Shown: positions 35,576-45,221 of the stretch, in pieces
How positions within the stretch are numbered: the stretch's first letter is position 1
How the letters are laid out: each line of letters opens with the position of its first letter
Made by a program: the position numbers and the translations under genes
Source of the DNA: Caldicellulosiruptoraceae bacterium PP1
GTDB taxonomy: Bacteria > Bacillota > Thermoanaerobacteria > Caldicellulosiruptorales > Caldicellulosiruptoraceae
Assembly (NCBI GenBank): GCA_041320695.1
Contig: JBGGOQ010000002.1
Coordinates: 209,618-273,617 of the forward strand
Length of the DNA: 64,000 nucleotides
Direction of reading: 5' to 3'
Notes under the pieces: model-generated
Told to the model about the DNA's origin: nothing
Databases searched by the model: none
What the model saw: the letters and a program-made list of their open reading frames with translations, nothing else

Positions 35576-37954
35576 ATGAAATACAAAGATAAATCTTTAC
35601 CTTATGAAGTAAGAGTAAAAGATTTGTTATCAGTAATGACAATTGATGAAAAAGTAGCTCAGTTATCTGGTACAAATCTTAGTGATATATTTACAGATAT
35701 ATCTAATTTTACAGTATCAAAAGAAAAAATGAAAGAAACTATTCCATATGGCTGTGGATATATAGGAAGAATTGGTGGAGCAACTGATTTAAAACCAGAG
35801 GAGATAGCAAATATTACTAATAAAATACAGGAATATTTTATTAATGAGACAAGATTAGGTATTCCAGTTATTTTTCTTACAGAAGCAACCACTGGAGTTC
35901 TTAGTCGGAATCATACTCTTTTTCCACAAAATATTGGTCTTGGAGCAATGTTTAATGATAATTTGATTTATAAAATGGGCGATGCTATTAGGAAAGAAAT
36001 GATTTCAACGGGTGAAAGATTGGCATTAGCTCCAGTGGTTGATGTAGTAAGAGACCATAGATATGGTAGATATGAAGAGTCTTTTGGAGAAGATGTATAT
36101 TTAACATCAAGATATGCCATTGAATTTGTACGAGGTTTACAATCTGATGACCTTACAAATGGAGTTGCTGCAACTTTAAAACATTACGCTGCACAGGGAA
36201 TAAGTGATGGTGGTAGGAATTGTGCACCTATTCATATAATAGAAAATGAGATGTTAAATCAATATATTTTGCCTTTTGAGGCAGCAATTCAAGATGCTGA
36301 TGCACAATGTGTTATGGCTGCATATCATGAATATGATGGTATGCCTTGTCACGCAAATAGTCGATTGTTAAAGGGTATACTTAGAGAACTATTGAAATTT
36401 AACGGCATACTTATGTCAGATGGTGGAGGTATTCAACTTATAAAGCACTATCATGAATATTGCAAAGAGGAAGAAGATACTGCCATATTAGCTATGAATG
36501 CCGGTATAGACATGGAACTTGATTTTATTTTTAAAAAATATCTAAAACAATTAATACTATCAAATAAAATTTCTACTAATTTGTTAGATAAAGCTGTTGA
36601 AAGAATTTTATTATTAAAATTCAAGTTAGGATTATTTGATAATCCATATGTTGATGTAAAGAAAACAAAAAGTTATGTATTTTCTGATAAAAATAAAGCA
36701 ATCACTAAGGAGATGGCTCAGCAATCGATTGTTTTATTAAAAAATAGTAATAATATTTTACCTTTATCTAAAAATATAAAAAATATTGCTGTAATTGGAC
36801 CTTTAGCAAACAAAAAAGAATTTGCATATGGTGACTATTCATATCCAACTCATTTTGAAGAGATGTTTTATACTTCTGAAGGGCTAAGTGAAGAAGAAGT
36901 GCTTGCAAGAAGCCTTTTCTTTAAGCGGGCTGGAACTAAATATGAAGACTTATTTCATAATACACAAACAATATATCAAGCAATAAAGGAAAAAGTACAT
37001 CCCGATACTATAGTATCATTTGCAGAAGGATTAAAAGATACATTTAATTATAATAATGATGCTGATTTTTGTAAATTTGATGAAGCTATTGAAGCTGCAA
37101 AAAAAGCTGACGTAATTATTGCTGTATGTGGTGATACAAGCGGAATGGGATATGAAAATGACAGTGGAGAATCTGTTGATAGAGTTGAGATTACATTATC
37201 TAAGGAACAAAGAGAATTATTAAAAAGACTTTATGAGACACAAAAACCTATAATTTTGGTTTTGTGTAATGCAAGACCGCTTGAACTATCATTTGAAAGT
37301 CAATATATGGCAGCAATTATTGAGGCATTTAAACCAGGATATAAGGGTGCCGAAGCAATAGCAGATGTTATTTTTGGAGATTATAATCCTGCTGGTAGAT
37401 TACCTGTAACAATCCCTAAACATATTGGGCAGTTACCTATTTATTATTCTCAACATATAACAGGGAAAAAGCAATTTTGGAGAAATAAATATCTTGAAAT
37501 GGATTTAGAGCCGTTATATCCATTTGGATATGGACTTAGTTACACAAAATTTTCATATGAAGATATTAGTTTTGAGTTATCAAATGATAGTATAAAAGTA
37601 TATGCAACTATTCATAATACTGGTGATTATGATGGTGAAGAAGTAGTACAAATTTATGTAAGGAAAAAATATACATCAATTATTCAACCTGAAAAAGAGT
37701 TGAAAGCATTTAAAAGAGTATTTATAAAAAAATCTCAAAAAATAAAAATTGAATTTGATGTTTTTTTAGATTCATTAGCATACTATAATAAAAATAATGA
37801 TTTAATAATAGAAAATTGTGTTTTAGATGTTATGATAGGTTCATCATCAAAAGATATAAAAGCTTCAAAATCTTTTGATTTAATATTTGAAAATGGATTA
37901 AAAAAGGTTGAAAAAAGACTGTTTAACAACTTTGCGAAAGTATATAACCTTTAA
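35576..37954 (+). CDS. GH3 glycoside hydrolase (beta-glucosidase/beta-xylosidase type)
   Basis: About 792 residues, no signal peptide, so cytoplasmic. GH3 barrel: GRIGGATDLKPEEI, FPQNIGLGAMFNDNLIYKMG, LAPVVDVVRDHRYGRYEESFGED, TLKHYAAQG, and the nucleophile Asp282 in LMSDGGG. Second domain KNSNNILPLSKNIKNIAVIGP, with a candidate acid/base Glu in ENDSGESVDR; C-terminal FnIII-like domain GYGLSYTKFSYE... GDYDGEEVVQIYV. Would hydrolyse the non-reducing sugar from imported oligosaccharides. Exact specificity cannot be read from sequence. ATG 35576 follows a GTGGGTG ribosome site; a TATAAT at 35553 may give it an extra promoter. Confidence 0.92.
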   Translation: MKYKDKSLPYEVRVKDLLSVMTIDEKVAQLSGTNLSDIFTDISNFTVSKEKMKETIPYGCGYIGRIGGATDLKPEEIANITNKIQEYFINETRLGIPVIFLTEATTGVLSRNHTLFPQNIGLGAMFNDNLIYKMGDAIRKEMISTGERLALAPVVDVVRDHRYGRYEESFGEDVYLTSRYAIEFVRGLQSDDLTNGVAATLKHYAAQGISDGGRNCAPIHIIENEMLNQYILPFEAAIQDADAQCVMAAYHEYDGMPCHANSRLLKGILRELLKFNGILMSDGGGIQLIKHYHEYCKEEEDTAILAMNAGIDMELDFIFKKYLKQLILSNKISTNLLDKAVERILLLKFKLGLFDNPYVDVKKTKSYVFSDKNKAITKEMAQQSIVLLKNSNNILPLSKNIKNIAVIGPLANKKEFAYGDYSYPTHFEEMFYTSEGLSEEEVLARSLFFKRAGTKYEDLFHNTQTIYQAIKEKVHPDTIVSFAEGLKDTFNYNNDADFCKFDEAIEAAKKADVIIAVCGDTSGMGYENDSGESVDRVEITLSKEQRELLKRLYETQKPIILVLCNARPLELSFESQYMAAIIEAFKPGYKGAEAIADVIFGDYNPAGRLPVTIPKHIGQLPIYYSQHITGKKQFWRNKYLEMDLEPLYPFGYGLSYTKFSYEDISFELSNDSIKVYATIHNTGDYDGEEVVQIYVRKKYTSIIQPEKELKAFKRVFIKKSQKIKIEFDVFLDSLAYYNKNNDLIIENCVLDVMIGSSSKDIKASKSFDLIFENGLKKVEKRLFNNFAKVYNL

Positions 37955-37996
37955 GAATATTTATAAAAAAATCTAAATGAAATTTATAAAAATACA

Positions 37997-38070
37997 AGGG
38001 TGTCCAATATAAGATTTACTTTTTAAGATAATAAAATCTAAATCTTTGTTTTGGTCACCCTCTGTTTTTT
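37997..38070 (+). terminator. Long hairpin terminator after GH3
   Basis: AGGGTG-TCCAA (37997-38007) pairs with TTGGTCACCCT (38051-38061), with further pairing AAGATTT/AAATCT inside, and then TCTGTTTTTTT. Confidence 0.75.
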
Positions 38071-38116
38071 TATTAATAATTAAAAACAATATATACTAAA
38101 TTTGGATATTCAAAAA

Positions 38117-39277
38117 TTATTTAATATTATCTTTATATTTAATAAAAAGAATTGTTGAAGCTAAAAAAACTATAAACATATTAAATGTTAAAAAAGCCAT
38201 CATATAATTCATACCATAATTATCAATAATCTTTCCTACTATTGCTGAGATTATACTACTACCAATACCTCCAGATGAGATAATAATACCATTTAGAAAG
38301 TTAGAATTTTTTGTAACAACAGTAGCATTAGACATATTTGATGGGAAAATACCTGAAAAAAATAAACCTAATAAAATAATAGATAAAATTGAAAAAAACA
38401 TTGATTTTGATATCAACAATAAAAACAGTGAAATAAGTGAACCAGTTGATAAAATAAGCATTAATCTATACCCTGAAAATCCTACCTTTAGAGCATAAGT
38501 ACAAATAATTCTACCAATTATTATACTGCCCCATAGAACAGATAAAAATAATGTTGCTTTAGAAATATTTAAAAACTTATATTTAAACACCATATATTGT
38601 GCAAGCCAACCATTGACATTCATTTCGGTAGAAACATACAAGAATATAATAACAATATATAGTAAAAACTCAAAGTTTATTGCTTTTTTATAAGAAATAT
38701 TTTCTTCTTTTTTATTAGGCTTTGAAAATGGAGCAAATAATAAGAAAAAGACCAATAATGAACTAAAAATAAATACACCAATAAGTGAATATCTCCAATT
38801 TCCATTTGTTATTGATAAAATAAAGGCAAAAAATAATGGACCAAATAAAGCTCCAAAGGCTGAGAATATATGAATGAAATTTACAATGCTTGCAGAATTG
38901 TCAGGAAAGTTATTTGCCTCAGAAGTTGAAAGATTTGTAATAGCAGCCCAGCCTATACCTATAACAAAAAAGCATAGGTATAACATAAAAAGGCTTTTAG
39001 CAAAAAATAAAAAGATAAATGGTGCAGAAAAACAAATACTTCCAAATATTATCATGCTTTTTCTTCCAACCCTGTCTGATGCAAAGCCAACAAAAATATT
39101 ACCTAAAATATTTCCAATTGATTGAACTGTTAAAATAATTCCTGCTAAACTATAAGTTAATTTAAAATCCTTTAAAATATAAGGCATTAAAGATCCTAAA
39201 AAGAATATAATAATTCCATTAATAAAAAGAGAATAACTAAGCGAAAAAATAAGGTAATTTTTGCTATTTTTCATCAT
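38117..39277 (-). CDS. MFS transporter (FucP/sugar-efflux like)
   Basis: 386 residues, 12 predicted transmembrane helices, motif A GFASDRVGRKSMIIFG between helices 2 and 3. The second half includes FVGFASD-like and LGLFFSGIFPSNMSNA, typical of the sugar-type MFS group containing FucP-like proteins. It faces the GH3 gene convergently and is divergent from the oadA operon, so it may not belong to either. A sugar substrate is possible but not shown. Confidence 0.87.
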   Translation of the reverse strand: MMKNSKNYLIFSLSYSLFINGIIIFFLGSLMPYILKDFKLTYSLAGIILTVQSIGNILGNIFVGFASDRVGRKSMIIFGSICFSAPFIFLFFAKSLFMLYLCFFVIGIGWAAITNLSTSEANNFPDNSASIVNFIHIFSAFGALFGPLFFAFILSITNGNWRYSLIGVFIFSSLLVFFLLFAPFSKPNKKEENISYKKAINFEFLLYIVIIFLYVSTEMNVNGWLAQYMVFKYKFLNISKATLFLSVLWGSIIIGRIICTYALKVGFSGYRLMLILSTGSLISLFLLLISKSMFFSILSIILLGLFFSGIFPSNMSNATVVTKNSNFLNGIIISSGGIGSSIISAIVGKIIDNYGMNYMMAFLTFNMFIVFLASTILFIKYKDNIK

Positions 39278-39493
39278 CTTATGCTCCTAGCAATTGTAAT
39301 AACAATTACTATTATAACAGATATAATAAAATTTAAAAATTAGCAAGTATAAATTTTTATAAATTTACAAATTTCATTTTTATGCACAAAAAATATTGTT
39401 AATTACTAACAAAATTTTTTAAGTATATAAAATTTTATTATTTATAATATAGAAAACTTGAAAAAAATAATTTATAATATAAACTATGTGTCA

Positions 39494-39511
39494 ATGTCAA
39501 CATTTTAACAA
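39494..39511. promoter_or_regulatory. Rex-like operator before the oxaloacetate decarboxylase operon
   Basis: ATGTCAACATTTTAACAA compares with the Rex consensus TTGTTAA-N4-TTAACAA: right half perfect, left half 5 of 7. It lies about 60 bases before oadA and about 15 bases after a TATAAT at 39473-39478, where binding would block transcription. NADH-sensitive control is inferred. Confidence 0.55.
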
Positions 39512-39570
39512 TGTAAAAATTTGTCGAAAAATATATTATTTACTTATTACTGGTTTTAAGGGGTGAAGAC

Positions 39571-40959
39571 ATGAAAGTTAGGTTTACAGAAACTGTCCTT
39601 AGAGATGCTCAGCAAAGTCTCATAGCAACAAGACTTCCATTTGAAGACTTTGAGGGCATTTTAGAAACAATGGATAAGGCAGGCTATTATTCTCTTGAAT
39701 GTTGGGGTGGTGCAACATTCGACTCCTGTATTAGATATCTAAGTGAAGACCCTTGGGAAAGATTACGAAAGATTAAAAGTAAGGTAAAAAATACAAAACT
39801 TCAGATGCTTTTACGAGGTCAAAACCTTCTTGGATATAAACATTATCCAGATGATGTTGTAAGGCTTTTTATTAAAAAATCCATAGAAAATGGTATGGAT
39901 ATTATTAGAATTTTTGATGCTTTAAATGACCTCAGAAATATTCAAGTAGCTGTTGATGAAACACTCAAAAATGGTGCAGATGCCCAAGGAACAATAGTTT
40001 ACACATTAAGCCCAATTCATAATCTTGAAAGCTATGTTAAAGTGGGTAAAGAACTTGAGAATATGGGTGTGACATCAATATGTATAAAAGATATGGCAGG
40101 TATTATGGGGCCAAAAGAGGCATATGACCTTATAAAAGCTCTAAAAGAAAATATAAAAGTACCAATTATACTTCATACTCATTCAACTACAGGTTTAGGA
40201 ATTCTTACTTATCTTAAAGCAGTAGAAGCTGGAATTGATGGAATTGATACAGCTATTTCATCTTTTTCTGGTGGAACAAGTCAGCCAGCTACCGAAACAT
40301 TAAACTATGCTTTAAAACAATTAGGATATGATACTGGGCTTAATGAAAAGACCTTAAAAGAAATAAATGATTTCTTTAAGCCAGTTAAAGATAAGTTTGT
40401 TAAAAATGGTACACTTAATCCTTTTGTTCTTGGAACTGATACTGATGCACTTGTTTATCAGGTTCCAGGCGGTATGCTTTCTAACCTAATTGCTCAATTA
40501 AAACAACAAAATGCTCTAAATAAGCTTGATGAGGTTTTAGCAGAGGTTCCAAAAGTTAGAGAAGATTTAGGCTACCCTCCGCTTGTAACACCAATGAGCC
40601 AGATGGTTGGAACACAAGCTGTTGCAAATGTACTTTCAGGTGAAAGATATAAGGTTGTTTTAAAAGAGGTAAAATCATATATTCGTGGAGAATATGGAAA
40701 GCCACCAGGGGAGATTAATAAGGAACTTGTAAAAAAGGTTTTAGGTGATGAAAAACCAATAACAATAAGGTTTGCAGATACATTAGATCCCATATTTGAT
40801 AAAACAAAAGGTGAGATTAAAGATTTTGCAAAAACAGATGAAGATGTTTTATCCTATATTTTATTCCCTCAAATTGCTGAAGAATTCTTAAAGAATGGTA
40901 AACAACCTAAAAAGCAAAATACTGAAAGAAAGATTGAATACTCAATTCAAGGTGTTTAA
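39571..40959 (+). CDS. oadA: Oxaloacetate decarboxylase alpha subunit, carboxyltransferase domain
   Basis: 462 residues. RFTETVLRDAQQSLIATRLP at the N-terminus, then LECWGGATFDSCIRYLSEDPWERL, MLLRGQNLLGYKHYPDDVV, RIFDALND, CIKDMAGI (carboxyl-Lys/metal region) and HTHSTTG. The barrel (to about residue 300) is followed by the DUF/PYC_OADA domain, but no biotin domain: the carrier is a separate gene two positions downstream. Moves CO2 from oxaloacetate to biotin; with OadB and OadG this powers Na+ export. Start behind AAGGGGTG. Same chemistry could serve in a pyruvate-linked enzyme, but the neighbours fix the role. Confidence 0.95.
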   Translation: MKVRFTETVLRDAQQSLIATRLPFEDFEGILETMDKAGYYSLECWGGATFDSCIRYLSEDPWERLRKIKSKVKNTKLQMLLRGQNLLGYKHYPDDVVRLFIKKSIENGMDIIRIFDALNDLRNIQVAVDETLKNGADAQGTIVYTLSPIHNLESYVKVGKELENMGVTSICIKDMAGIMGPKEAYDLIKALKENIKVPIILHTHSTTGLGILTYLKAVEAGIDGIDTAISSFSGGTSQPATETLNYALKQLGYDTGLNEKTLKEINDFFKPVKDKFVKNGTLNPFVLGTDTDALVYQVPGGMLSNLIAQLKQQNALNKLDEVLAEVPKVREDLGYPPLVTPMSQMVGTQAVANVLSGERYKVVLKEVKSYIRGEYGKPPGEINKELVKKVLGDEKPITIRFADTLDPIFDKTKGEIKDFAKTDEDVLSYILFPQIAEEFLKNGKQPKKQNTERKIEYSIQGV

Positions 40960-40986
40960 ACTTATAAAAAGAAGGTGATTTTTCAT

Positions 40987-41340
40987 ATGTCTATGGGGGA
41001 AAGATTTATTCTTGGTATTAATACAACAATAATTGGAATGTTAGTAGTTTTCATAGTGTTGGTATTTTTAAGCTATATAATTGGTTTTCAATCGAAGATT
41101 CTACAAAAATTAGTAAAAACTCAGGATAAAAAAGAAACAAATGATATTGATTTAAAAGTGGATTTTAATGAAGAATATGAAACTATTGAAAAAACAGGCT
41201 TTACATCAGGTGAAGCAACTGTTGTTGATGCAGATGATGAAACTGTTGCAGCAATTTTAGCTAGTGTTTCATTTGATGCAGATATTCCATTAAATGAATT
41301 AAAAATAAAATCTATTAAACCAATAATTGATAAGAACTAA
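40987..41340 (+). CDS. oadG: Oxaloacetate decarboxylase gamma subunit (OadG-type)
   Basis: 117 residues. One transmembrane helix near the N-terminus ([19 protein letters not shown]), followed by an acidic soluble tail, the layout of OadG sodium-pump gamma subunits that stabilise the complex. ATG 40987 is preferred to the GTG at 40975, with GAAGGTG upstream. Lies 27 bases after oadA and 13 before the biotin carrier gene. Confidence 0.85.
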   Translation: MSMGERFILGINTTIIGMLVVFIVLVFLSYIIGFQSKILQKLVKTQDKKETNDIDLKVDFNEEYETIEKTGFTSGEATVVDADDETVAAILASVSFDADIPLNELKIKSIKPIIDKN

Positions 41341-41353
41341 GGGGGAGTTAATT

Positions 41354-41689
41354 ATGAAATATATTGTAACTATAAATGGTAAAAAATATGAGGTTGAGGT
41401 TGAAAAGGTTTCTGGAAATGGTTCTTCAAAATCAGTTGAAAATAAAGTTAATATTTCAAGCTCAGATTTCAATGGAAAGATAAACATTACTGCACCATTA
41501 CCAGGTAAAATACTAAATGTAAATATTTCTGAGGGGCAAAAAGTTAAAAAAGGAGATGTCCTATTTATACTTGAAGCTATGAAAATGGAAAATGAAGTTA
41601 TGGCACCTCAAGATGGAGTTGTAGCAAAGGTTTTAGTTTCTAAAGGAGCTCAGGTAAATAGTGGTGACTTACTTGCTAGCCTAAATTAA
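41354..41689 (+). CDS. Biotin carboxyl carrier protein of the decarboxylase
   Basis: 111 residues. The C-terminal barrel contains [15 protein letters not shown] with the lysine of AMKM as biotin site, after a [18 protein letters not shown] strand. A 40-residue linker rich in Ser/Asn precedes it. Biotinylation should be by the BirA encoded at 9.7 kb. Shuttles carboxyl groups between OadA and OadB. ATG 41354 is used because AAGGGGGAG lies 7 bases upstream; the in-frame ATG at 41327 would overlap oadG needlessly. Confidence 0.92.
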   Translation: MKYIVTINGKKYEVEVEKVSGNGSSKSVENKVNISSSDFNGKINITAPLPGKILNVNISEGQKVKKGDVLFILEAMKMENEVMAPQDGVVAKVLVSKGAQVNSGDLLASLN

Positions 41690-41717
41690 GGCAATTTTTA
41701 TTTGGAGGGATTGACTA

Positions 41718-42854
41718 ATGTCTTTCTGGCAGATGATAACAAAGGCTTTTGTTGATATTATAAATACTTCAGGATTTATGAAATTGTCTATTGGACAAGC
41801 TATAATGCTTGCTATTGCGTGTGTTTTGATGTACTTAGCAATAGGTAAAAAATTTGAACCATTACTACTTTTACCTATTGCGTTTGGTATGCTTCTTGCT
41901 AATCTACCTTTAGGTGGGCTATCTAGCCATGAAAAAGGTGGACTTGTTTACTATTTATATCAAGGTGTTAAACTTGGGATATATCCACCACTTATATTCT
42001 TAGGTGTTGGGGCTATGACTGACTTTGGGCCACTAATCGCAAGACCATCAAGCTTATTCTTAGGAGCTGCGGCTCAGTTTGGTATATATTTTGCATTTAC
42101 AGTTGCTTTACTTTTGGGGTTTGGACCAAAAGAAGCAGCTTCAATAGGTATAATTGGGGGAGCTGATGGACCTACAGCAATTTTCTTAACAACTAAACTT
42201 GCACCTCATCTTTTAGGTGCAATAGCTATTGCAGCTTACTCATATATGGCATTAATACCATTAATTCAGCCACCTATTATGAAACTTTTAACCACCAAAG
42301 AGGAACGAATGGTTAAGATGGAGCAATTAAGAGAGGTTTCAAAGGTAGAAAAAATAGTATTCCCAATACTTGTTACAATACTTGTTTCTCTATTATTACC
42401 ATCTGTTGCACCACTAATTGGTATGCTTATGCTTGGCAATCTTTTTAGAGAATGTGGTGTTGTTGAAAGGTTATCAGATACCGCTCAAAATGCTTTGATT
42501 AATATTATTACTATATTCTTAGGTTTATCGGTTGGTGCTACAGCAAGTGCAGAAAACTTCTTAAGGCCAGAAACAATAAAAATTACAATTCTTGGTTTAT
42601 TAGCATTTATATTTAGTACTTTTGGTGGGGTAGTATTTGGTAAGATTATGTATAAGGTAACTGGAGGCAAAGTTAATCCGCTAATTGGTTCTGCAGGTGT
42701 TTCTGCTGTTCCTATGGCTGCAAGAGTAAGTCAGGTTGTTGGCCAAAAAGAAAACCCAGCAAACTTTTTATTAATGCATGCTATGGGACCAAATGTCGCA
42801 GGTGTAATAGGTTCTGCAGTTGCTGCAGGTGTTCTTTTGACACTGTTTAAATAA
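41718..42854 (+). CDS. oadB: Sodium-translocating oxaloacetate decarboxylase beta subunit
   Basis: 378 residues, about 9-10 membrane segments. Key OadB regions: [21 protein letters not shown] with the Na+-binding Asp in [28 protein letters not shown], and [16 protein letters not shown] with conserved Ser, and the N-terminal [15 protein letters not shown]. Decarboxylates carboxybiotin and pumps Na+ outward. Last gene of the operon; a terminator follows. Confidence 0.95.
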   Translation: MSFWQMITKAFVDIINTSGFMKLSIGQAIMLAIACVLMYLAIGKKFEPLLLLPIAFGMLLANLPLGGLSSHEKGGLVYYLYQGVKLGIYPPLIFLGVGAMTDFGPLIARPSSLFLGAAAQFGIYFAFTVALLLGFGPKEAASIGIIGGADGPTAIFLTTKLAPHLLGAIAIAAYSYMALIPLIQPPIMKLLTTKEERMVKMEQLREVSKVEKIVFPILVTILVSLLLPSVAPLIGMLMLGNLFRECGVVERLSDTAQNALINIITIFLGLSVGATASAENFLRPETIKITILGLLAFIFSTFGGVVFGKIMYKVTGGKVNPLIGSAGVSAVPMAARVSQVVGQKENPANFLLMHAMGPNVAGVIGSAVAAGVLLTLFK

Positions 42855-42895
42855 AATTACTTTCAAAATAAGAATATATATGGTATAATTTATTG

Positions 42896-42940
42896 AAAAG
42901 GCTGCTATGGAGTAAACAATATTTCTTAGCAGCCTTTTTA
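42896..42940 (+). terminator. Terminator after oadB
   Basis: AAAAGGCTGCTA (42896-42907) pairs with TAGCAGCCTTTT (42927-42938), then TTAATTT. A TATAAT at 42884-42889 lies just before it. Confidence 0.88.
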
Positions 42941-42967
42941 ATTTCATTATAAAGGAGTAAGGGAATA

Positions 42968-44077
42968 ATGACAAAATGGTTCAGCAGCCCGTTAATTTCT
43001 AGATTTACTGCTGAATTTTTAGATAGAAAAATAGAAAAGGATTTTGAAAAAAGAGAGATAGAACATATAAAAAAATATAGTTCTTTTAGTGTGCTTATCT
43101 ATGGCTTAATATACTTTATCTTTATTATAACTGATTATATTCTTCGTGTTGATTTATTAGAATTCTTAATGTTAGCAATCAATAGATTTTTCATTCTAAT
43201 AATCTCAATTATTTTATTTAACATAATTAAAAAGTTGAATGATTATACCTTATATACTAAACTAATCAATATTTATCTTATTATAGCATTTGTACTGTTT
43301 GATTTAGCATATTGTACATATAAAGAAAAAACATTTCTTATACAAACATTAGGTGCAATACTTGTAATAATGGCAGTTTTCACATTGCCAAATAAGTTTA
43401 TAAACTCATTCTTACTTGCATCAACTTTTTCAGTATCCTATTTATTAGTATCTCGATTTTTTTCAAAACCTTTTGAATTATACAATTATATTGCAGCAAC
43501 TGTTTATATTCTTATGTTTAACATAGTAGGAAGTATTATTTCATATAAATCAAACAGAGTATCTAGGCTCAACTTTTATTCAAATCTTCAGCTATTTAAA
43601 ACTTCCATTACCGATCCTCTGACATCTATATACAATAGGCTTAGGCTTGATGATGAAATAAGGAAGCATTTAAAATTAGCAAAAGAAAAAAAAGAAAAAC
43701 TTTCAATAATCCTTTTTGATATTGATAATTTTAAATACGTAAATGATAACTATGGTCACTTAACTGGCGATAGAGTATTAGTTTCGTTAACAAACGTTGT
43801 AAAAAGGTGTATTTCCCCTAACCATATTTTTGCAAGATGGGGAGGGGACGAATTTGCAATTCTATTAATAGATGTTGATAAAAATGAAGCTATTGAAATT
43901 GCAAAAAAAATAAGTCATGAAACTGAAAGAGTTCTAAAAATGATAAACAAAGATATCTCTTGCAGCTTTGGTGTTGCGGTTTACCATGAAGAAGATGATA
44001 TAAATACTTTTATCAAAAGGGCAGACGATTTATTATATAAAGCAAAGCAAAAAGGGAAAAACATGGTATGCTGGTAA
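42968..44077 (+). CDS. Membrane-bound diguanylate cyclase (GGDEF)
   Basis: 369 residues. About six transmembrane helices in residues 40-195 form the sensor part, then a GGDEF domain: SITDPLTSIYNRLRLDDE, ILFDIDNFKYVNDNYGHLTGD, ARWGGDEFAILL (about residue 293) and SCSFGVAVY. The active-site motif is intact, so it should make c-di-GMP. The autoinhibitory RxxD I-site five residues before GGDEF is absent (SPNH there), suggesting no product inhibition. No EAL partner nearby. Behind AAAGGAG, monocistronic. Confidence 0.93.
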   Translation: MTKWFSSPLISRFTAEFLDRKIEKDFEKREIEHIKKYSSFSVLIYGLIYFIFIITDYILRVDLLEFLMLAINRFFILIISIILFNIIKKLNDYTLYTKLINIYLIIAFVLFDLAYCTYKEKTFLIQTLGAILVIMAVFTLPNKFINSFLLASTFSVSYLLVSRFFSKPFELYNYIAATVYILMFNIVGSIISYKSNRVSRLNFYSNLQLFKTSITDPLTSIYNRLRLDDEIRKHLKLAKEKKEKLSIILFDIDNFKYVNDNYGHLTGDRVLVSLTNVVKRCISPNHIFARWGGDEFAILLIDVDKNEAIEIAKKISHETERVLKMINKDISCSFGVAVYHEEDDINTFIKRADDLLYKAKQKGKNMVCW

Positions 44078-44078
44078 C

Positions 44079-44804
44079 TTAAAATAATTTATGTAATAAA
44101 TAATATAATGCTGGGATAAATATTGCAGGTAGGAGATTTCCTACCTTTATTTTTTTTATTTCTAAAAGATTTATACCAATAGCAAATATCAAAACAGAGC
44201 CTACAAGCGAGGTTTGTGATATAACCTCTGGTGTAAATACTGGTTTTAAAAAGCTTGCAAGTAATGTAATACTTCCTTGATAAATAAATACTGCAATAGA
44301 AGAAAAACCAACTCCAATTCCTAATGTTGATGTAAAAATAATTGCAGTAACACCATCAAGTATAGATTTTGCGAAAAGGGTTGAGGGATTACCCAAAAGT
44401 CCATCTTCAAGTGAACCAACAATTGCCATTGCACCAACGCAATATACTAAACTAGCTGTTACAAAGCCTTCAACAAAGGTATTGTTTTGTCCTTTGAACT
44501 TATTTTGTAGCTTTGAACCAAGATTATTAAGCCTTCTTTCTATATCAATAATTTCACCTAATAAACCACCTATTACAAGACTAAAAATCATAAGCATTAT
44601 ATTCTGCCTATCTAATGTTTTATTATCTAAGATTTTATAAATTCCCTGAAGTGTTCCTGAAATACCAATGAAAATTACAGATAAACCAATAGCTTGCATT
44701 ATAGTACTTTTATATTTCTCAGGTAATGCATTTTTAAAAAAAAGCCCTAATATAGTTCCTAATATAACCGCAAAAGTATTTACTATTGTTCCTAAACCTA
44801 TCAT
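44079..44804 (-). CDS. DUF554 family membrane protein
   Basis: 241 residues, seven or so hydrophobic segments. The N-terminus GLGTIVNTFAVILGTILGLFFK and the middle GFVTASLVYCVGAMAIVGSLEDGL... TLFAKSILDGVTAIIFTSTLGIGVGFS are the DUF554 (YdfK/YqgA) signature. Function not established; some members are thought to be transporters. Tail-to-tail with the cyclase gene, with stop codons only a base apart. Confidence 0.9.
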   Translation of the reverse strand: MIGLGTIVNTFAVILGTILGLFFKNALPEKYKSTIMQAIGLSVIFIGISGTLQGIYKILDNKTLDRQNIMLMIFSLVIGGLLGEIIDIERRLNNLGSKLQNKFKGQNNTFVEGFVTASLVYCVGAMAIVGSLEDGLLGNPSTLFAKSILDGVTAIIFTSTLGIGVGFSSIAVFIYQGSITLLASFLKPVFTPEVISQTSLVGSVLIFAIGINLLEIKKIKVGNLLPAIFIPALYYLLHKLF

Positions 44805-44904
44805 CTTTTATCCTCCGTTAAAAAACTTTAATATAAATTATAGCAGAAATATTTACTTTGGGGTAAAATAGAAGAAAAAAATTTATATAAGGAGTGACTA
44901 TTAT

Positions 44905-45168
44905 ATGATTTATGAATATAAAACAAAAGGTATATGTGCTTCAAGAATTATTTTTGAGTTAGATAATAATAAATTACATAATGTTCAGTTCATTGATGGT
45001 TGCACTGGTAACTTACAAGGCTTATCCAATTTATTAGAGGGAATGGAGGTTTCGGAGGTTATAAAAAGATTAAAAGGGATTAAATGTCAAGGAAACACTT
45101 CATGCCCAGATCAGCTTACAAAAGCTTTAGAAGAGGTAATAAATGAGATTAATATTAATGGAAAATAA
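44905..45168 (+). CDS. TSCPD-domain protein (TIGR03905 type)
   Basis: 87 residues. MIYEYKTKGICASRIIFEL, FIDGCTGNLQGLSNLLEGM and GIKCQGNTSCPDQLTKALEE match the small TIGR03905 family with a TSCPD domain, the same domain that ends some class II ribonucleotide reductases. Four cysteines may bind a metal. Stand-alone members have no assigned role. AAGGAGTGA ribosome site; the aldo/keto reductase gene starts about 55 bases downstream. Confidence 0.88.
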   Translation: MIYEYKTKGICASRIIFELDNNKLHNVQFIDGCTGNLQGLSNLLEGMEVSEVIKRLKGIKCQGNTSCPDQLTKALEEVINEININGK

Positions 45169-45221
45169 ATATTTTTGGGTATTATAATTTTATAAACATT
45201 TATTAGGAAGTGAAAATTTAT

